Part shown: piece by piece, positions 29,032-37,869 of the stretch
Position numbering within the stretch: the first letter of the stretch is position 1
Layout of the letters: every line of letters begins with the position of its first letter
Assembly: GCF_004348735.1 (NCBI RefSeq)
Contig: NZ_SMKT01000015.1
Coordinates: 1-64,000 of the forward strand
DNA: 64,000 nucleotides
Direction: 5' to 3'
DNA from: Actinomadura sp. KC06
GTDB taxonomy: Bacteria > Actinomycetota > Actinomycetes > Streptosporangiales > Streptosporangiaceae
Notes under the pieces: model-generated
What the model was told of the DNA's origin: nothing
Seen by the model: only the letters and a program-made list of their open reading frames with translations
Database searches by the model: none
Translations under genes and position numbers: made by a program

Positions 29032-29766
29032 TCAGAGGGGAGCGATGGTGATGCCGGACGGGAGCCCGGCGGTGACGAGGGAGCGGTCGGGGACGGGCGT
29101 CCAGCGCGGGTCGCCGTCGAGCGGCTCGGAGGCGACGCGGATCTCGCCGTCGCCCTCGCGGACGAACAGCGAGTCGCCCCAGGTCGTGGCGGCCAGCGAC
29201 GTCCCGTCGGAGGCGAGCAGGTTGTAGCGGCCGGGCGAGAGCGCGGCGACGGCCGCGACGACGGCGGCCAGCCCCTCGCCGAGCGGCATCCCCTCCCGCC
29301 AGTACCGGACGGCGAGCGCGAACAGCGGCGCGGAGTCGACCGGGGCGCGGGCGTCCGGGACGCCGGAGACGTCTCCGGTCAGGTCGCGGAGCTTGGACTC
29401 GACCGCGCCGTAGTCCTCGACCTTGCCGTTGTGGCTGAACAGCCACGTCCCGGCGCGGAACGGCTGCGCGCACGACTCGTCCACGGGGAACCCGACCGTC
29501 GCCGACCGGATGGCTGCGACCGCACACGACGCCCGGACGGCCCCGGCGATCTCGTGGAACGACTGGTCCGTCCAGAGCGGCTGGGCGCGGCGGAACCGGA
29601 CGGCCGCACCGTCCTGGTACCAGCCGACGCCGAACCCGTCGGCGTTGAGCAGGTTCCCTTGAGTCATGCGCGGCGCGTACGCCTGGGTCTCCAGGGAGTA
29701 CTCGCCGTCGTAGACGAGGGAGTGCAGCGTCCGGTCAGGCCCTAGGTAGCCAACGTGGCGGCACAT
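29032..29766 (-). CDS. egtC: gamma-glutamyl-hercynylcysteine sulfoxide amidohydrolase (EgtC)
   Basis: A 244-residue class II glutamine amidotransferase-type hydrolase. The N-terminal nucleophile is Cys2 after Met removal (MCRHVGYLGP). GFGVGWYQDG and LFSHNGKVEDY are typical Ntn motifs. It removes the gamma-glutamyl group from the EgtB product to give hercynylcysteine sulfoxide. It abuts egtB with no intergenic bases and lies 11 bases before egtD. Confidence 0.94.
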   Translation of the reverse strand: MCRHVGYLGPDRTLHSLVYDGEYSLETQAYAPRMTQGNLLNADGFGVGWYQDGAAVRFRRAQPLWTDQSFHEIAGAVRASCAVAAIRSATVGFPVDESCAQPFRAGTWLFSHNGKVEDYGAVESKLRDLTGDVSGVPDARAPVDSAPLFALAVRYWREGMPLGEGLAAVVAAVAALSPGRYNLLASDGTSLAATTWGDSLFVREGDGEIRVASEPLDGDPRWTPVPDRSLVTAGLPSGITIAPL

Positions 29767-31113
29767 TCAGGACCCTTCCCGTGGGGTCCGGGCACAGCGG
29801 AAACCGGAAAAGATCTGCCTGCGGATGGGGTAGTCCCAGTTGCGGAACGATCCGCGTACGGCGAGCGGGTGCGTCGCCCACGATCCGCCGCGCAGCACCT
29901 TGTATTCGGGGCCGAAGAAGACTTCCGAGTACTCCTTGTAGGGGAACGACCGGAAGCCGGGGTAGCCGTGGAAGTCGGACGACGTCCACTCCCACACGTC
30001 CCCCAGCATCCGCCTGACTCCGTACGCCGAGGCACCCGACGCGTACGCGCCGGTCTCGGACGGACGGAGCATCTGCTGCCCGAGGTTCGCGTGGCCGTCT
30101 GCGTAGTGCTCGCCCCACGGGAACGTGCGGGAGCGCTCTGCGATGGGGTCCCAGCGCGCGGCTTTCTCCCACTCGGCCTCTGTGGGGAGGCGCTTTCCGG
30201 CCCAGCGTGCGTAGGCGTCCGCCTCGTACCAGCACACGTGCTGGACGGGCTCGCCCGGCGGGACGGTTTCCGTCCGTCCGAACCGGCGCCGCAGCCACTG
30301 CCCGCCCTCGCGGGACCAGAACGCGGGGGCGCGTTTGCCGCTGCTGGTGCGCCACTCCCATCCGGCGGGGTCCCACCAGCGCGGGTCGTCGTATCCGCCG
30401 GCTTCGATGAACGCGATATAGGCGGCGTTGGTCACCGGCTCCACGTCGATGTAGTACGCGGGAACGTCCACCATGTGCGCCGGACGCTCATTGTCGTACG
30501 CCCACGGATGATCGGACGTTCCCATCTGGAATGGACCGGCCTCGATCAGCACCTCGTCCACTCCGGAGGCCCCGCCGCCGTTCTGGAGAGGCTCGGCCAA
30601 TGGGTCGAGTAGCGCGGGGGTGCCTTTGCGTAGCTGGTGGGTGGCCAGCATGGTCTCGTCGTGCATGTGCTCGTGCTGGACGACCATCCCGTACACGAAC
30701 CCGCCCGAAGTCAGCGGATTCGCCGTGTCGAACCGCACCGACGCCAGCGAGTCGAGCACCTTGGCGCGGACCGTCCCGATGTAGGAGCGCGCCTCCTCCG
30801 GCGGCAGCAGCGGCAGCGACGGCCGTTCGGCGCGCGGATGCTCGAACGCGTCGTACAGGTCATCGATCTCGGGACGCATCGCCTCGATGCCCGCCGCCGC
30901 GCGCAGCAGCCACAGTTCCTCGTAGTTGCCGACGTGCGCCAGGTCCCACACGAGCGGCGACATCAGCGGCGACACCTGGCCGGTGAGGTCGTCCCCGGCG
31001 AGGACGTCGGTGGTGAGGCCGAAGCTGCGGTCCCGCACCGCGCCGAGCTCAGCGGCGATCAGTTCTTTCAGTTCGTCTTCCGCGATCGAGCCGGGGGCGC
31101 TCATCGGGACCAT
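29767..31113 (-). CDS. egtB: hercynine oxygenase / ergothioneine sulfoxide synthase (EgtB)
   Basis: A 448-residue two-domain enzyme. The N-terminal DinB-like domain supplies iron ligands (His in WDLAHVGNYEE and HEHMHDE). The C-terminal formylglycine-generating-enzyme-like lectin domain includes VCWYEADAYARWAGKRLPTE, GDVWEWTSSDFHGY and VLRGGSWAT. It joins hercynine to gamma-glutamylcysteine with O2. The ATG at 31113 is preferred over the one at 31104, which overlaps the egtA stop, because AGGAGGAGG lies seven bases upstream of the former. The domain order and length match the Mycobacterium enzyme. Confidence 0.96.
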   Translation of the reverse strand: MVPMSAPGSIAEDELKELIAAELGAVRDRSFGLTTDVLAGDDLTGQVSPLMSPLVWDLAHVGNYEELWLLRAAAGIEAMRPEIDDLYDAFEHPRAERPSLPLLPPEEARSYIGTVRAKVLDSLASVRFDTANPLTSGGFVYGMVVQHEHMHDETMLATHQLRKGTPALLDPLAEPLQNGGGASGVDEVLIEAGPFQMGTSDHPWAYDNERPAHMVDVPAYYIDVEPVTNAAYIAFIEAGGYDDPRWWDPAGWEWRTSSGKRAPAFWSREGGQWLRRRFGRTETVPPGEPVQHVCWYEADAYARWAGKRLPTEAEWEKAARWDPIAERSRTFPWGEHYADGHANLGQQMLRPSETGAYASGASAYGVRRMLGDVWEWTSSDFHGYPGFRSFPYKEYSEVFFGPEYKVLRGGSWATHPLAVRGSFRNWDYPIRRQIFSGFRCARTPREGS

Positions 31114-32339
31114 GCGGAATCCTCCTCCTGGGACGGCCGGGGGGCCGGGGACGGCGGGTCGTCGGCGGGGGTGCGCCCGCGCTCGACGTACCGGCGGGCG
31201 TACTCCTCGACCGCCGGGACGAGCCCGGACGCGCCGAGCCGCGGCAGCGCGTCCAGCGCCGCGGCGAAGCAGGCCCGCGCGGCGGCGGCCAGGGGCGCGT
31301 CGGACAGCCCGCGGCGGGCGGCCTCCGCCCACCGGTCCGCCACCGGTTCCGCCGCGGCCTCCGCGGCGCGCGACGCGGCCGGGTCGTCCAGCAGCGCGGT
31401 CGCGACCGCGACGGGGACGGGCCAGAACGGCGGGGGCAGCGCGTCGATCATGCGCAGCTCCAGCCAGCCGCGCGGCCGGACGGGCGGGAACAGCGTGCTC
31501 AGGTGGTAGGTGAGGTCCTCCTCGCCGGGCTCGCCCTTGGCCAGCCACTCCAGGAACGACATCCCGGGATCGGTGACCCACTCGCCCTCCGCGGTGTGCA
31601 GGAGCATGACGCGGGCGTCGAGCGCGTACCGCGTCCACGCCTCGGCCGGGTCGCCGTCCACGCCGTCCCGCAGGACGGGCAGCGTGCGGCACGGGTCGAG
31701 CTCCGTCCAGATGCCCTGGCGCGACGAGCGCATCCCGGTGCGGCGGCCCGCGCGCAGCGGCGAGTTCGCGAACGCGGCGACCAGCACCGGGCCGAGCGCG
31801 TGCACGAGCCGCCAGCGCCGGGACGCGTCCGGGTCGTCGGCGCCGATGTCCAGGTTGACCTGGACGGACGCCGTCGAGCACATCATCGCCAGGCCCGCGT
31901 CGGTGAAGCCGCCGGAGCGGAAGTAGTCGCGCATGCAGGCGTAGCGCGGATGGTCGGCCTGGAAGAGCGGCCGCCGGACGGGGTCGACGCCGTGCCCGGC
32001 GAGGGCGAGGCCGTCCGGCGCGAGCGCGTCCCGCACGTGCGCGATGTCGCCGTCGAGGGCCGCGTGCAGGTCGCCGAGCTTGCCGAACGGCGCGGAGCTG
32101 AGCTCGACCTGCCCGCCCGGCTCGTAGGTCACCCTGCTCTCGCCGGGCGGCGGCCCGGCGTCCGCGACGAGGGCGCGCACCCGGTCGCCGGCCACGTGGG
32201 CGGCGGGATCGGCGGCGTCGACGACGAGCCACTCGGTCTCCGCGCCGACGAGCCCGGGCGGTCCGGTCTTGAAGCAGACGCCGCGAATGTGCTGGTAGAC
32301 ATCGTCAACGGTCATCCGGGCCACGATCACTCCCCGCAT
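31101..32339 (-). CDS. egtA: glutamate-cysteine ligase (EgtA)
   Basis: A 412-residue GCS2-type ATP-dependent ligase making gamma-glutamylcysteine for EgtB. Recognisable elements are GAETEWLVVDA near the N-terminus, YEPGGQVELSSAPF (the usual Glu-rich metal site), MCSTASVQVNLDIG, and RTGMRSSRQGIWTELDPCRT. The start is uncertain: the ATG at 32339 has no ribosome-binding site and may be leaderless, and an internal ATG at 32315 also fits. It is the first gene of the operon and overlaps egtB by 13 bases. Confidence 0.92.
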   Translation of the reverse strand: MRGVIVARMTVDDVYQHIRGVCFKTGPPGLVGAETEWLVVDAADPAAHVAGDRVRALVADAGPPPGESRVTYEPGGQVELSSAPFGKLGDLHAALDGDIAHVRDALAPDGLALAGHGVDPVRRPLFQADHPRYACMRDYFRSGGFTDAGLAMMCSTASVQVNLDIGADDPDASRRWRLVHALGPVLVAAFANSPLRAGRRTGMRSSRQGIWTELDPCRTLPVLRDGVDGDPAEAWTRYALDARVMLLHTAEGEWVTDPGMSFLEWLAKGEPGEEDLTYHLSTLFPPVRPRGWLELRMIDALPPPFWPVPVAVATALLDDPAASRAAEAAAEPVADRWAEAARRGLSDAPLAAAARACFAAALDALPRLGASGLVPAVEEYARRYVERGRTPADDPPSPAPRPSQEEDSAWSR

Positions 32340-32568
32340 AATTCGATAACGGGTTCGAATCTTCCCTGCTTAACCGGATCAGGAATCCGAAGAATTTCGT
32401 GAACTTCCTTAAATCTCCGTGAACGTCACTGTCCGCATGCTTCTCCGTTACCTACCGTGCTAATCGACGTATCGCCCAATCCCTGACTTCTCAGGCATTG
32501 ACCGGAAGCGCTAGAGTCCCGTCAGCCAGGTAGTGCGGACCGGGCGCGAACAGGAACAGGAGGCCGAC

Positions 32569-33822
32569 ATGCGCGGAGACATGGGCTCGCTCTACGACGC
32601 GCACGCCGACCGCCTGTACGCCTACTGCTGGTCGCTCGTCGGCGACCGGCTCGCGGCGGCCGCCGTCGGCGACACGTTCACCGCGGCCGTGCACCATCCG
32701 CCGCGCGGCGACCGGGTGCTGTGGCTGTACTCGCTGTCGCGGACGGCCTGCGCCGAGCGCGGCGCGTTCACCGGCGCCGGTCCCGCGGGCGGTCCGAGCG
32801 GCGCGGGCGGGGCACCGCTGTTCTCCGGTTCCGACCCGCTGCTGCGCGCCGCGGGCGGCCTGCGCTCCGACCACCGCGAGGTGCTGCTGCTGTGGGCGGG
32901 CGAGTGGCTCGAACCGCACGACATCGCCCTCGTCGTCGGCATCGCGCCCGACACGGTCGCACAGCTTCTCAACGCCGCCCGGACGCGCCTGGAGCGCTCC
33001 GTCCTCGACGCCCTCATGCGCGGGACGACCGAGCCGCGGCTCGACCTCATCTCCGCCTTCGAGAAGGGCCGGCTCCCGCAGCTCCTCGCCCGCCGCGCGC
33101 CGTCCGGCGCACCCGGCTGGCTGCGCGAGCGGGTCCTCGCCGTCTGCGAGGAGGAGGCCGTCCGGCCGCTGCCCAGCGTCGCCGCCCCGAGCCCGCTCGT
33201 GGTGATCGGCGCGGAGCGGGCCCGTCCCGGGGACGGCCGCCCGCGCGGCGCCGCGGACGGCCCGCGCCGCGGGCTGACCGGCGGCGTCTCCAAGGGCCTC
33301 GGCGCGGCGGCGGGCGTCGCCGCCTCTGCCGCGGCGGTCGCCGGCCTGCTCATCTCGTGGCCGTCGGCCAAGGAGAGCGGGTCCACCTCGCTCGTCCCGA
33401 CGGCGAGCAACGCCCAGACGAACCCGGCGTCCGTGAGCACCGGCCCCGCCCCGCAGGACCCGGTGCCCGGCCTCACCGGAACCGAGCGGGTGCCGAGCGG
33501 GACGCCCGGCACCCCGCACCCGAACGCCGACCCCCGCCGGGACCGCGGCGTCCCGGGCGCGACGGCCTCCCCGTCGCCGACGCCGTCCCCGTCCGGGGAG
33601 CCCTCCCCCGGGGACAGGGAGCCCACCGGAACGCCGACGGACCCGACCACTCCCCCGGACCCGACGGACCCGCCGACCGACCCGCCCACGGACCCGCCGA
33701 CGGATCCTCCGACCGACCCGCCGACGGACCCGCCCACGGATCCGCCGGCGGAGGACCCGGGAACGCCGAGCCCCAGCCCCACGACCAACCCGGCCCCGTC
33801 ACCGAACACGGGCCAGGACTGA
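32569..33822 (+). CDS. membrane-anchored sigma-70-like protein with PTDP repeat tail
   Basis: A 417-residue chimera-like protein. Residues 1-45 resemble sigma region 2 (YDAHADRLYAYCWSLVGD). Residues about 95-145 resemble region 4 (REVLLLWAGEWLEPHDIALVVGI and a helical tail). A Gly/Arg-rich linker follows, then one hydrophobic helix (about 255-275, AAAGVAASAAAVAGLLISW), and about 130 mostly extracytoplasmic residues rich in Pro, Thr, Asp and Ser. AGGAGG sits six bases before the ATG at 32569. It could be a sigma factor held at the membrane, or a sigma-derived sensor that no longer binds polymerase. No anti-sigma gene is adjacent. Confidence 0.75.
   Translation: MRGDMGSLYDAHADRLYAYCWSLVGDRLAAAAVGDTFTAAVHHPPRGDRVLWLYSLSRTACAERGAFTGAGPAGGPSGAGGAPLFSGSDPLLRAAGGLRSDHREVLLLWAGEWLEPHDIALVVGIAPDTVAQLLNAARTRLERSVLDALMRGTTEPRLDLISAFEKGRLPQLLARRAPSGAPGWLRERVLAVCEEEAVRPLPSVAAPSPLVVIGAERARPGDGRPRGAADGPRRGLTGGVSKGLGAAAGVAASAAAVAGLLISWPSAKESGSTSLVPTASNAQTNPASVSTGPAPQDPVPGLTGTERVPSGTPGTPHPNADPRRDRGVPGATASPSPTPSPSGEPSPGDREPTGTPTDPTTPPDPTDPPTDPPTDPPTDPPTDPPTDPPTDPPAEDPGTPSPSPTTNPAPSPNTGQD
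33652..33750 (+). repeat. tandem 12-bp repeats encoding PTDP units
   Basis: About eight degenerate 12-base units of the type ACSGAYCCSCCS encode consecutive Pro-Thr-Asp-Pro motifs in the outside tail of the sigma-like protein. Third positions vary, so selection on the peptide is more likely than recent slippage. A unit gain or loss would stay in frame. Confidence 0.85.
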
Positions 33823-33847
33823 CCCGCCCCGGCGTCCCGGCCGCTCG

Positions 33848-35467
33848 TCACACCGCGGCGGGGCCGTCGACCGGGGTGCTGCCGCGCCGGACGAGCAGCG
33901 CCGCGAGGATCGCGACGACCGCGACCGCGCCGGCCACCGTCAGGGCGTTCTGGAAGCCGTCCATGAACGCGAGGTGGCTGCCCGTGGTGATGGCCTCGGC
34001 GGCCGGACCGGACGTCCCCGGCGGGACGGGCGCGACGCCCTGCGAGACGATCCCGCCCTGGCCCGCGAGCTGCTCCGCGGCGGGTCCTGGCACGCCCGCG
34101 TCCGTCAGACGTCCGAACAGCACGTCGCCGACCTTGGTGGACAGCAGGACGCCCAGCACGGACGTGCCGAGCACGCCGCCGAGCTGCGCGGCGGTCTGCT
34201 GGAGCCCGCCCGCGACGCCGGCGAGGTGCGCGGGGGCGTTGCCGACGATGGCCTCGGTCCCGGCGACGATGACCATCCCGAACGCGAGCCCGACGAGCAC
34301 GAACCACGGCCACAGCTCGATGTAGGGGGCCTCCACCCCGATGCGGGACAGCCCGAACATCGCGGCGGCGGTGAACCCCATGCCGAGCACGAGCGGCAGC
34401 CTCGGCCCGAACCGGCTGGTCAGCGCGCCCGCCAGCGGGGAGGCGACGATGAACACGCCGGTCATCGGCAGCATCCGGACGCCGGCGTCCACCGGGCTCA
34501 TGCCGTGCACCTGCTGCAGGTAGAGGGTGATGAAGAAGACCGTCCCGAACATCCCGAAGAAGCCGAGGACGATGAGCCCGGTCGCGGCCGACAGCGACAC
34601 CGAGCGGAACAGCCCGAGCGGCAGCAGCGGGCGCTCGACCCGCAGCTCGTTCCAGACGAACGCGGCGAACAGCACGACCGACACGGCGAACGACACCAGC
34701 GGGACCGCGTCGCCGAAGCCGTCCTCGCCGGCCTTGATCAGGCCCCAGACCAGCGCGAACAGCGCGCCGGTGAGCAGCGCGACGCCGGGCAGGTCGAACG
34801 AGCCCGCGGCCTCCTCGTCCTTGGACTCGCGGATCACCCACAGGCCGACGAGGAGCGCGACCAGGCCGAGCGGGGCGTTCAGGAAGAACACCGACTCCCA
34901 GTTGACGTTCTCGACCAGGACGCCGGCGACGATCGGGCCGCCCGCGATGGAGATGCCGACCGTGGAGCCCCAGACGCCGATGGCGGTGTTGAGCTTGTCG
35001 GCGGGGAAGGTGTTGCGCAGGATCGCGAGGCTGGCCGGTTGCAGGAGCGCCCCCGCGAAGCCCTGCACGACGCGCCAGAAGATGACCATCCCGAGGCCGC
35101 CGGACAGGCCGATCAGCACCGAGGAGACGGCGAAGCCGATCACGCCCGCCAGGAAGGTCCGCTTGCGTCCGAACCGGTCGGCGATCTTCCCGGCCGGGAT
35201 CAGCGAGACGGCGAGCGCCAGCAGGTAGGCGTTGGTGACCCACTGCAGGCCGGACAGGCTCGCGCCGAGGTCCTTGGCGATCGCGGGGTTGGCGATGGCC
35301 ACGACGGTCGCGTCCAGCCCGACCATCATCACGCCGAGCGCGACGGCGACGAGCGTGAGCCAGGGATGGCCGTGGCCGGATCGTGCGGGACGTCCGCGCG
35401 CGCGGTCGCGCGGCGGTGCGTGGACGGGTCCGGGTTCGAGCGTCTCGGCGCCCGTGGAGTGAGTCAT
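33848..35467 (-). CDS. MFS transporter, DHA2 (EmrB/QacA) type, about 14 helices
   Basis: A 539-residue drug:H+ antiporter-like permease. It has motif A (GKIADRFGRKRTF), motif C-like GSTVGISIAGGPIVAGVL between helices 4 and 5, and an early DATVVAIANPAI (motif D1), which mark the 14-helix DHA2 class. The ATG at 35467 has GGAAGG about seven bases upstream. A TetR regulator gene is divergent across a region with two inverted repeats, the usual layout for a repressor-controlled exporter. The substrate is unknown. Confidence 0.94.
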   Translation of the reverse strand: MTHSTGAETLEPGPVHAPPRDRARGRPARSGHGHPWLTLVAVALGVMMVGLDATVVAIANPAIAKDLGASLSGLQWVTNAYLLALAVSLIPAGKIADRFGRKRTFLAGVIGFAVSSVLIGLSGGLGMVIFWRVVQGFAGALLQPASLAILRNTFPADKLNTAIGVWGSTVGISIAGGPIVAGVLVENVNWESVFFLNAPLGLVALLVGLWVIRESKDEEAAGSFDLPGVALLTGALFALVWGLIKAGEDGFGDAVPLVSFAVSVVLFAAFVWNELRVERPLLPLGLFRSVSLSAATGLIVLGFFGMFGTVFFITLYLQQVHGMSPVDAGVRMLPMTGVFIVASPLAGALTSRFGPRLPLVLGMGFTAAAMFGLSRIGVEAPYIELWPWFVLVGLAFGMVIVAGTEAIVGNAPAHLAGVAGGLQQTAAQLGGVLGTSVLGVLLSTKVGDVLFGRLTDAGVPGPAAEQLAGQGGIVSQGVAPVPPGTSGPAAEAITTGSHLAFMDGFQNALTVAGAVAVVAILAALLVRRGSTPVDGPAAV

Positions 35468-35520
35468 CAGCGACCTTCCAGGTGGCATGTGGGCGAGCTT
35501 CGTTGTGACGCGCATCAAAC

Positions 35521-35535
35521 TGTCACGAGATGACA
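35521..35535. promoter_or_regulatory. inverted repeat upstream of the MFS gene
   Basis: TGTCACGAGATGACA (TGTCA, five-base spacer, TGACA) lies 54-68 bases upstream of the MFS start. It is a candidate site for the divergent TetR protein. Confidence 0.45.
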
Positions 35536-35589
35536 CTTGTCGTCAAACGCCGCTCGTCGCAGTGCGACATGATTCATCTCACGACATTG

Positions 35590-35602
35590 GTCACCTGGTG
35601 AC
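35590..35602. promoter_or_regulatory. perfect GTCACC-T-GGTGAC palindrome upstream of tetR
   Basis: A 6-1-6 perfect palindrome sits 38-50 bases upstream of the TetR ATG. It shares GTCA/TGAC cores with the repeat at 35521-35535. Both are plausible half-site arrangements for one TetR dimer controlling both genes. Confidence 0.5.
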
Positions 35603-35639
35603 GCTTGGCTCGGGATGACAACGTGGCTACACTTCGCAC

Positions 35640-36305
35640 ATGACCGCGACCGCCCCCGAGACCGGCACCCCCGGTCCCGGACCCCAGCCCCCGGGCCGGC
35701 GCGAACGCAAGAAGCAGCGCACCCGGGAGGCGCTCGTCGACGCCGCGTTCTCCCTCTTCGCCGAGAAGGGCTTCGACGCCACGACCGTCGAGGAGATCGC
35801 CGACGCCGTGGACGTCTCGTCCCGCACGTTCTTCCGCTACTTCGCCTCGAAAGAGGACGTCGCGCTCACCTTCCAGGAGGAGCAGACCCGGGCGGTCATG
35901 GACGCGCTGGCCGCCCGCCCCGCCGACGAGCCGATCATGACGGCGCTGCGCCACACCGTGGTGGAGATCGCCCGCGCCTGCGAGCGCGGCGAGCTCGGCT
36001 TCGACCCCGAGCGGTTCGAATGCATGTTCACCATGATGAGCGAGAGCCCAGCCCTCATGGCGGGCAGCCTGGAGCACGCGCAGAAGAAGCAGGCGCTGCT
36101 GACCGAGGTCGTCGGCGCGCGGCTCGGCCTCGACCCGGCCACCGACCTGCGCCCGCACGTCATCGCCGGCGCCGCGACCTGCGGCTTCCAGGCCGCCGCC
36201 GACGCCCTGCGCCGCCACCCCGGCACGTTCGGCACGATGTCCGAGGCGGTCGACCGGGCCTTCGACATCCTGGAGGGCGGCCTCAACGAGCCGCCGCGCG
36301 ACTGA
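35640..36305 (+). CDS. TetR-family repressor, probable regulator of the MFS gene
   Basis: A 221-residue TetR protein. The HTH (about residues 28-68: TREALVDAAFSLFAEKGFDATTVEEIADAVDVSSRTFFRYFASKED) is canonical. The C-terminal domain (about 85-205) is the ligand pocket, with YMFTMMSESPAL-type helices. It is divergent from the DHA2 exporter gene across a 172-base region with two dyads. Its ligand is probably an exported compound. No strong ribosome-binding site precedes the ATG at 35640. Confidence 0.92.
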   Translation: MTATAPETGTPGPGPQPPGRRERKKQRTREALVDAAFSLFAEKGFDATTVEEIADAVDVSSRTFFRYFASKEDVALTFQEEQTRAVMDALAARPADEPIMTALRHTVVEIARACERGELGFDPERFECMFTMMSESPALMAGSLEHAQKKQALLTEVVGARLGLDPATDLRPHVIAGAATCGFQAAADALRRHPGTFGTMSEAVDRAFDILEGGLNEPPRD

Positions 36306-36405
36306 CGCCTCCCGGCACCGTCCCGTGTGGGACGCGATGCGGCGGGTACCTCGTGCGCAGCCGGGGACGTCCCGGCCACGTGCCGAGGCGGAGGAGGTCG
36401 GCGGC

Positions 36406-37869
36406 ATGGCACTCAAGCATCCCCGGCACGACGGGCACGGCGGCCGGGACCTGGAGGTCAACCCGGTCTTCAGCCGCGAGCCGCTGCGGATCCACCGGTA
36501 CGCGCTTCCGGCCGGGGAGATGGAGCCGGGCACCGCGTACCAGATCGTCCACGACGAGCTGATGCTGGACGGGAACGCGCGGCTGAACCTGGCCACGTTC
36601 GTGTCGACGTGGGCGGAGCCGGAGGCGCTGCGGCTGATGGCCGAGTGCGCCGAGAAGAACATGATCGACAAGGACGAGTACCCGCGGACGGCCGAGCTGG
36701 AGCTGCGATGCGTCCACATGCTCGCCCGCCTCTGGCACGCCGAGGACCCGCGCCGCGCCGTCGGCTGCTCCACGACCGGGTCGAGCGAGGCGGCGATGCT
36801 CGGCGGGCTCGCCCTCAAGCGGCGCTGGCGGAAGCGCCGCCGCGACGCGGGCGAGCCGGCCGACCGGCCCAACCTGGTCATGGGCGTGAACGTGCAGATC
36901 TGCTGGGAGAAGTTCGCCGACTACTTCGAGGTCGAGCCCCGCTACGTGCCGATGGAGGGCGACCGGTTCCACCTCGGCGCGCGGGAGGCGGCCGAGCTGT
37001 GCGACGAGAACACGATCGGGGTCGTCGCCGTGCTCGGATCCACGTTCGACGGCAGCTACGAGCCCGTCGCCGAGATCGCCGCCGCGCTCGACGACCTGGA
37101 GCGGCGGACCGGCGTGGACGTCCCGATCCACGTGGACGGCGCGTCCGGCGCGATGATCGCCCCCTTCCTCGACCCGGACCTGCGGTGGGACTTCCTGCTG
37201 CCGAGGGTCGCCTCCATCAACACCTCCGGGCACAAGTACGGCCTCGTCATGCCCGGCGTCGGCTGGGTGCTGTGGCGCGACGAGGACGCGCTGCCCGACG
37301 ACTTGGTCTTCCACGTCAACTACCTCGGCGGGGACATGCCGACGTTCGCGCTGAACTTCTCCCGTCCCGGCGCGCAGGTCGTCGCGCAGTACTACACCTT
37401 CCTCCGGCTCGGGTTCGAGGGGTTCCGGCGCGTCCAGCGGACGTGCCGCGACGTCGCCACCCGCCTCGCCGCCGAGATCGCCGGGCTCGGCCCGTTCGAG
37501 ACGCTCACCGACGGCGGCGACCTCCCGGTGTTCGCGTTCCGGGTCAAGGACGACGCCGACCGGTTCACGGTGTTCGACGTGTCCGCGGCGCTGCGCGAGA
37601 GCGGCTGGCTGCTGCCCGCCTACACCTTCCCCGAGAACCGCACCGACCTGGCGGTGCTGCGCGTCGTGGTCCGCAACGGGTTCAGCCACGACCTCGCCGA
37701 CCTGCTCCTGGACGACCTGCGCCGCGTCCTGCCCCGGCTGCGCGCGCAGGACGCGCCGCGCCGGCACGCCGCCGACCCCGACGGCGCGGGCTTCGCGCAC
37801 GGCACCGAACCGAAGAAGGCCAGCGCGCCGAAGAAGGCCGGGTCAGCGCGGCGCCCTCGGCAGCCCTAG
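36406..37869 (+). CDS. gadB: glutamate decarboxylase
   Basis: A 487-residue PLP-dependent group II decarboxylase forming 4-aminobutyrate and CO2 from glutamate. The PLP lysine is in [18 protein letters not shown] (about residue 281), with [12 protein letters not shown] supplying the ring-stacking/Asp region and [16 protein letters not shown] near the N-terminus. The ATG at 36406 has GGAGGAGG eight bases upstream. The last 30 residues are Lys/Arg/Ala-rich, unlike the E. coli C-terminal pH switch. No GadC antiporter is nearby. The 3' end overlaps the opposing acyl-CoA dehydrogenase by 27 bases. Confidence 0.94.
   Translation: MALKHPRHDGHGGRDLEVNPVFSREPLRIHRYALPAGEMEPGTAYQIVHDELMLDGNARLNLATFVSTWAEPEALRLMAECAEKNMIDKDEYPRTAELELRCVHMLARLWHAEDPRRAVGCSTTGSSEAAMLGGLALKRRWRKRRRDAGEPADRPNLVMGVNVQICWEKFADYFEVEPRYVPMEGDRFHLGAREAAELCDENTIGVVAVLGSTFDGSYEPVAEIAAALDDLERRTGVDVPIHVDGASGAMIAPFLDPDLRWDFLLPRVASINTSGHKYGLVMPGVGWVLWRDEDALPDDLVFHVNYLGGDMPTFALNFSRPGAQVVAQYYTFLRLGFEGFRRVQRTCRDVATRLAAEIAGLGPFETLTDGGDLPVFAFRVKDDADRFTVFDVSAALRESGWLLPAYTFPENRTDLAVLRVVVRNGFSHDLADLLLDDLRRVLPRLRAQDAPRRHAADPDGAGFAHGTEPKKASAPKKAGSARRPRQP

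Noticed and set aside
28064-29527. A 487-codon frame could fuse egtD to upstream sequence.
   Set aside because: The extra part is the wrong frame of egtC, with poor codon use; EgtD begins at GTG 29020.
32345-32358. GATAACGGGTTCGA before egtA matches the KstR motif at 7 of 8 defined positions.
   Set aside because: A one-mismatch hit to so short a motif is expected by chance in 64 kb, and nothing links ergothioneine genes to sterol control.
32351-32360. GGGTTCGAAT looks like a tRNA T-loop.
   Set aside because: The flanking bases do not form the T-stem and no acceptor or anticodon arms can be drawn around it.
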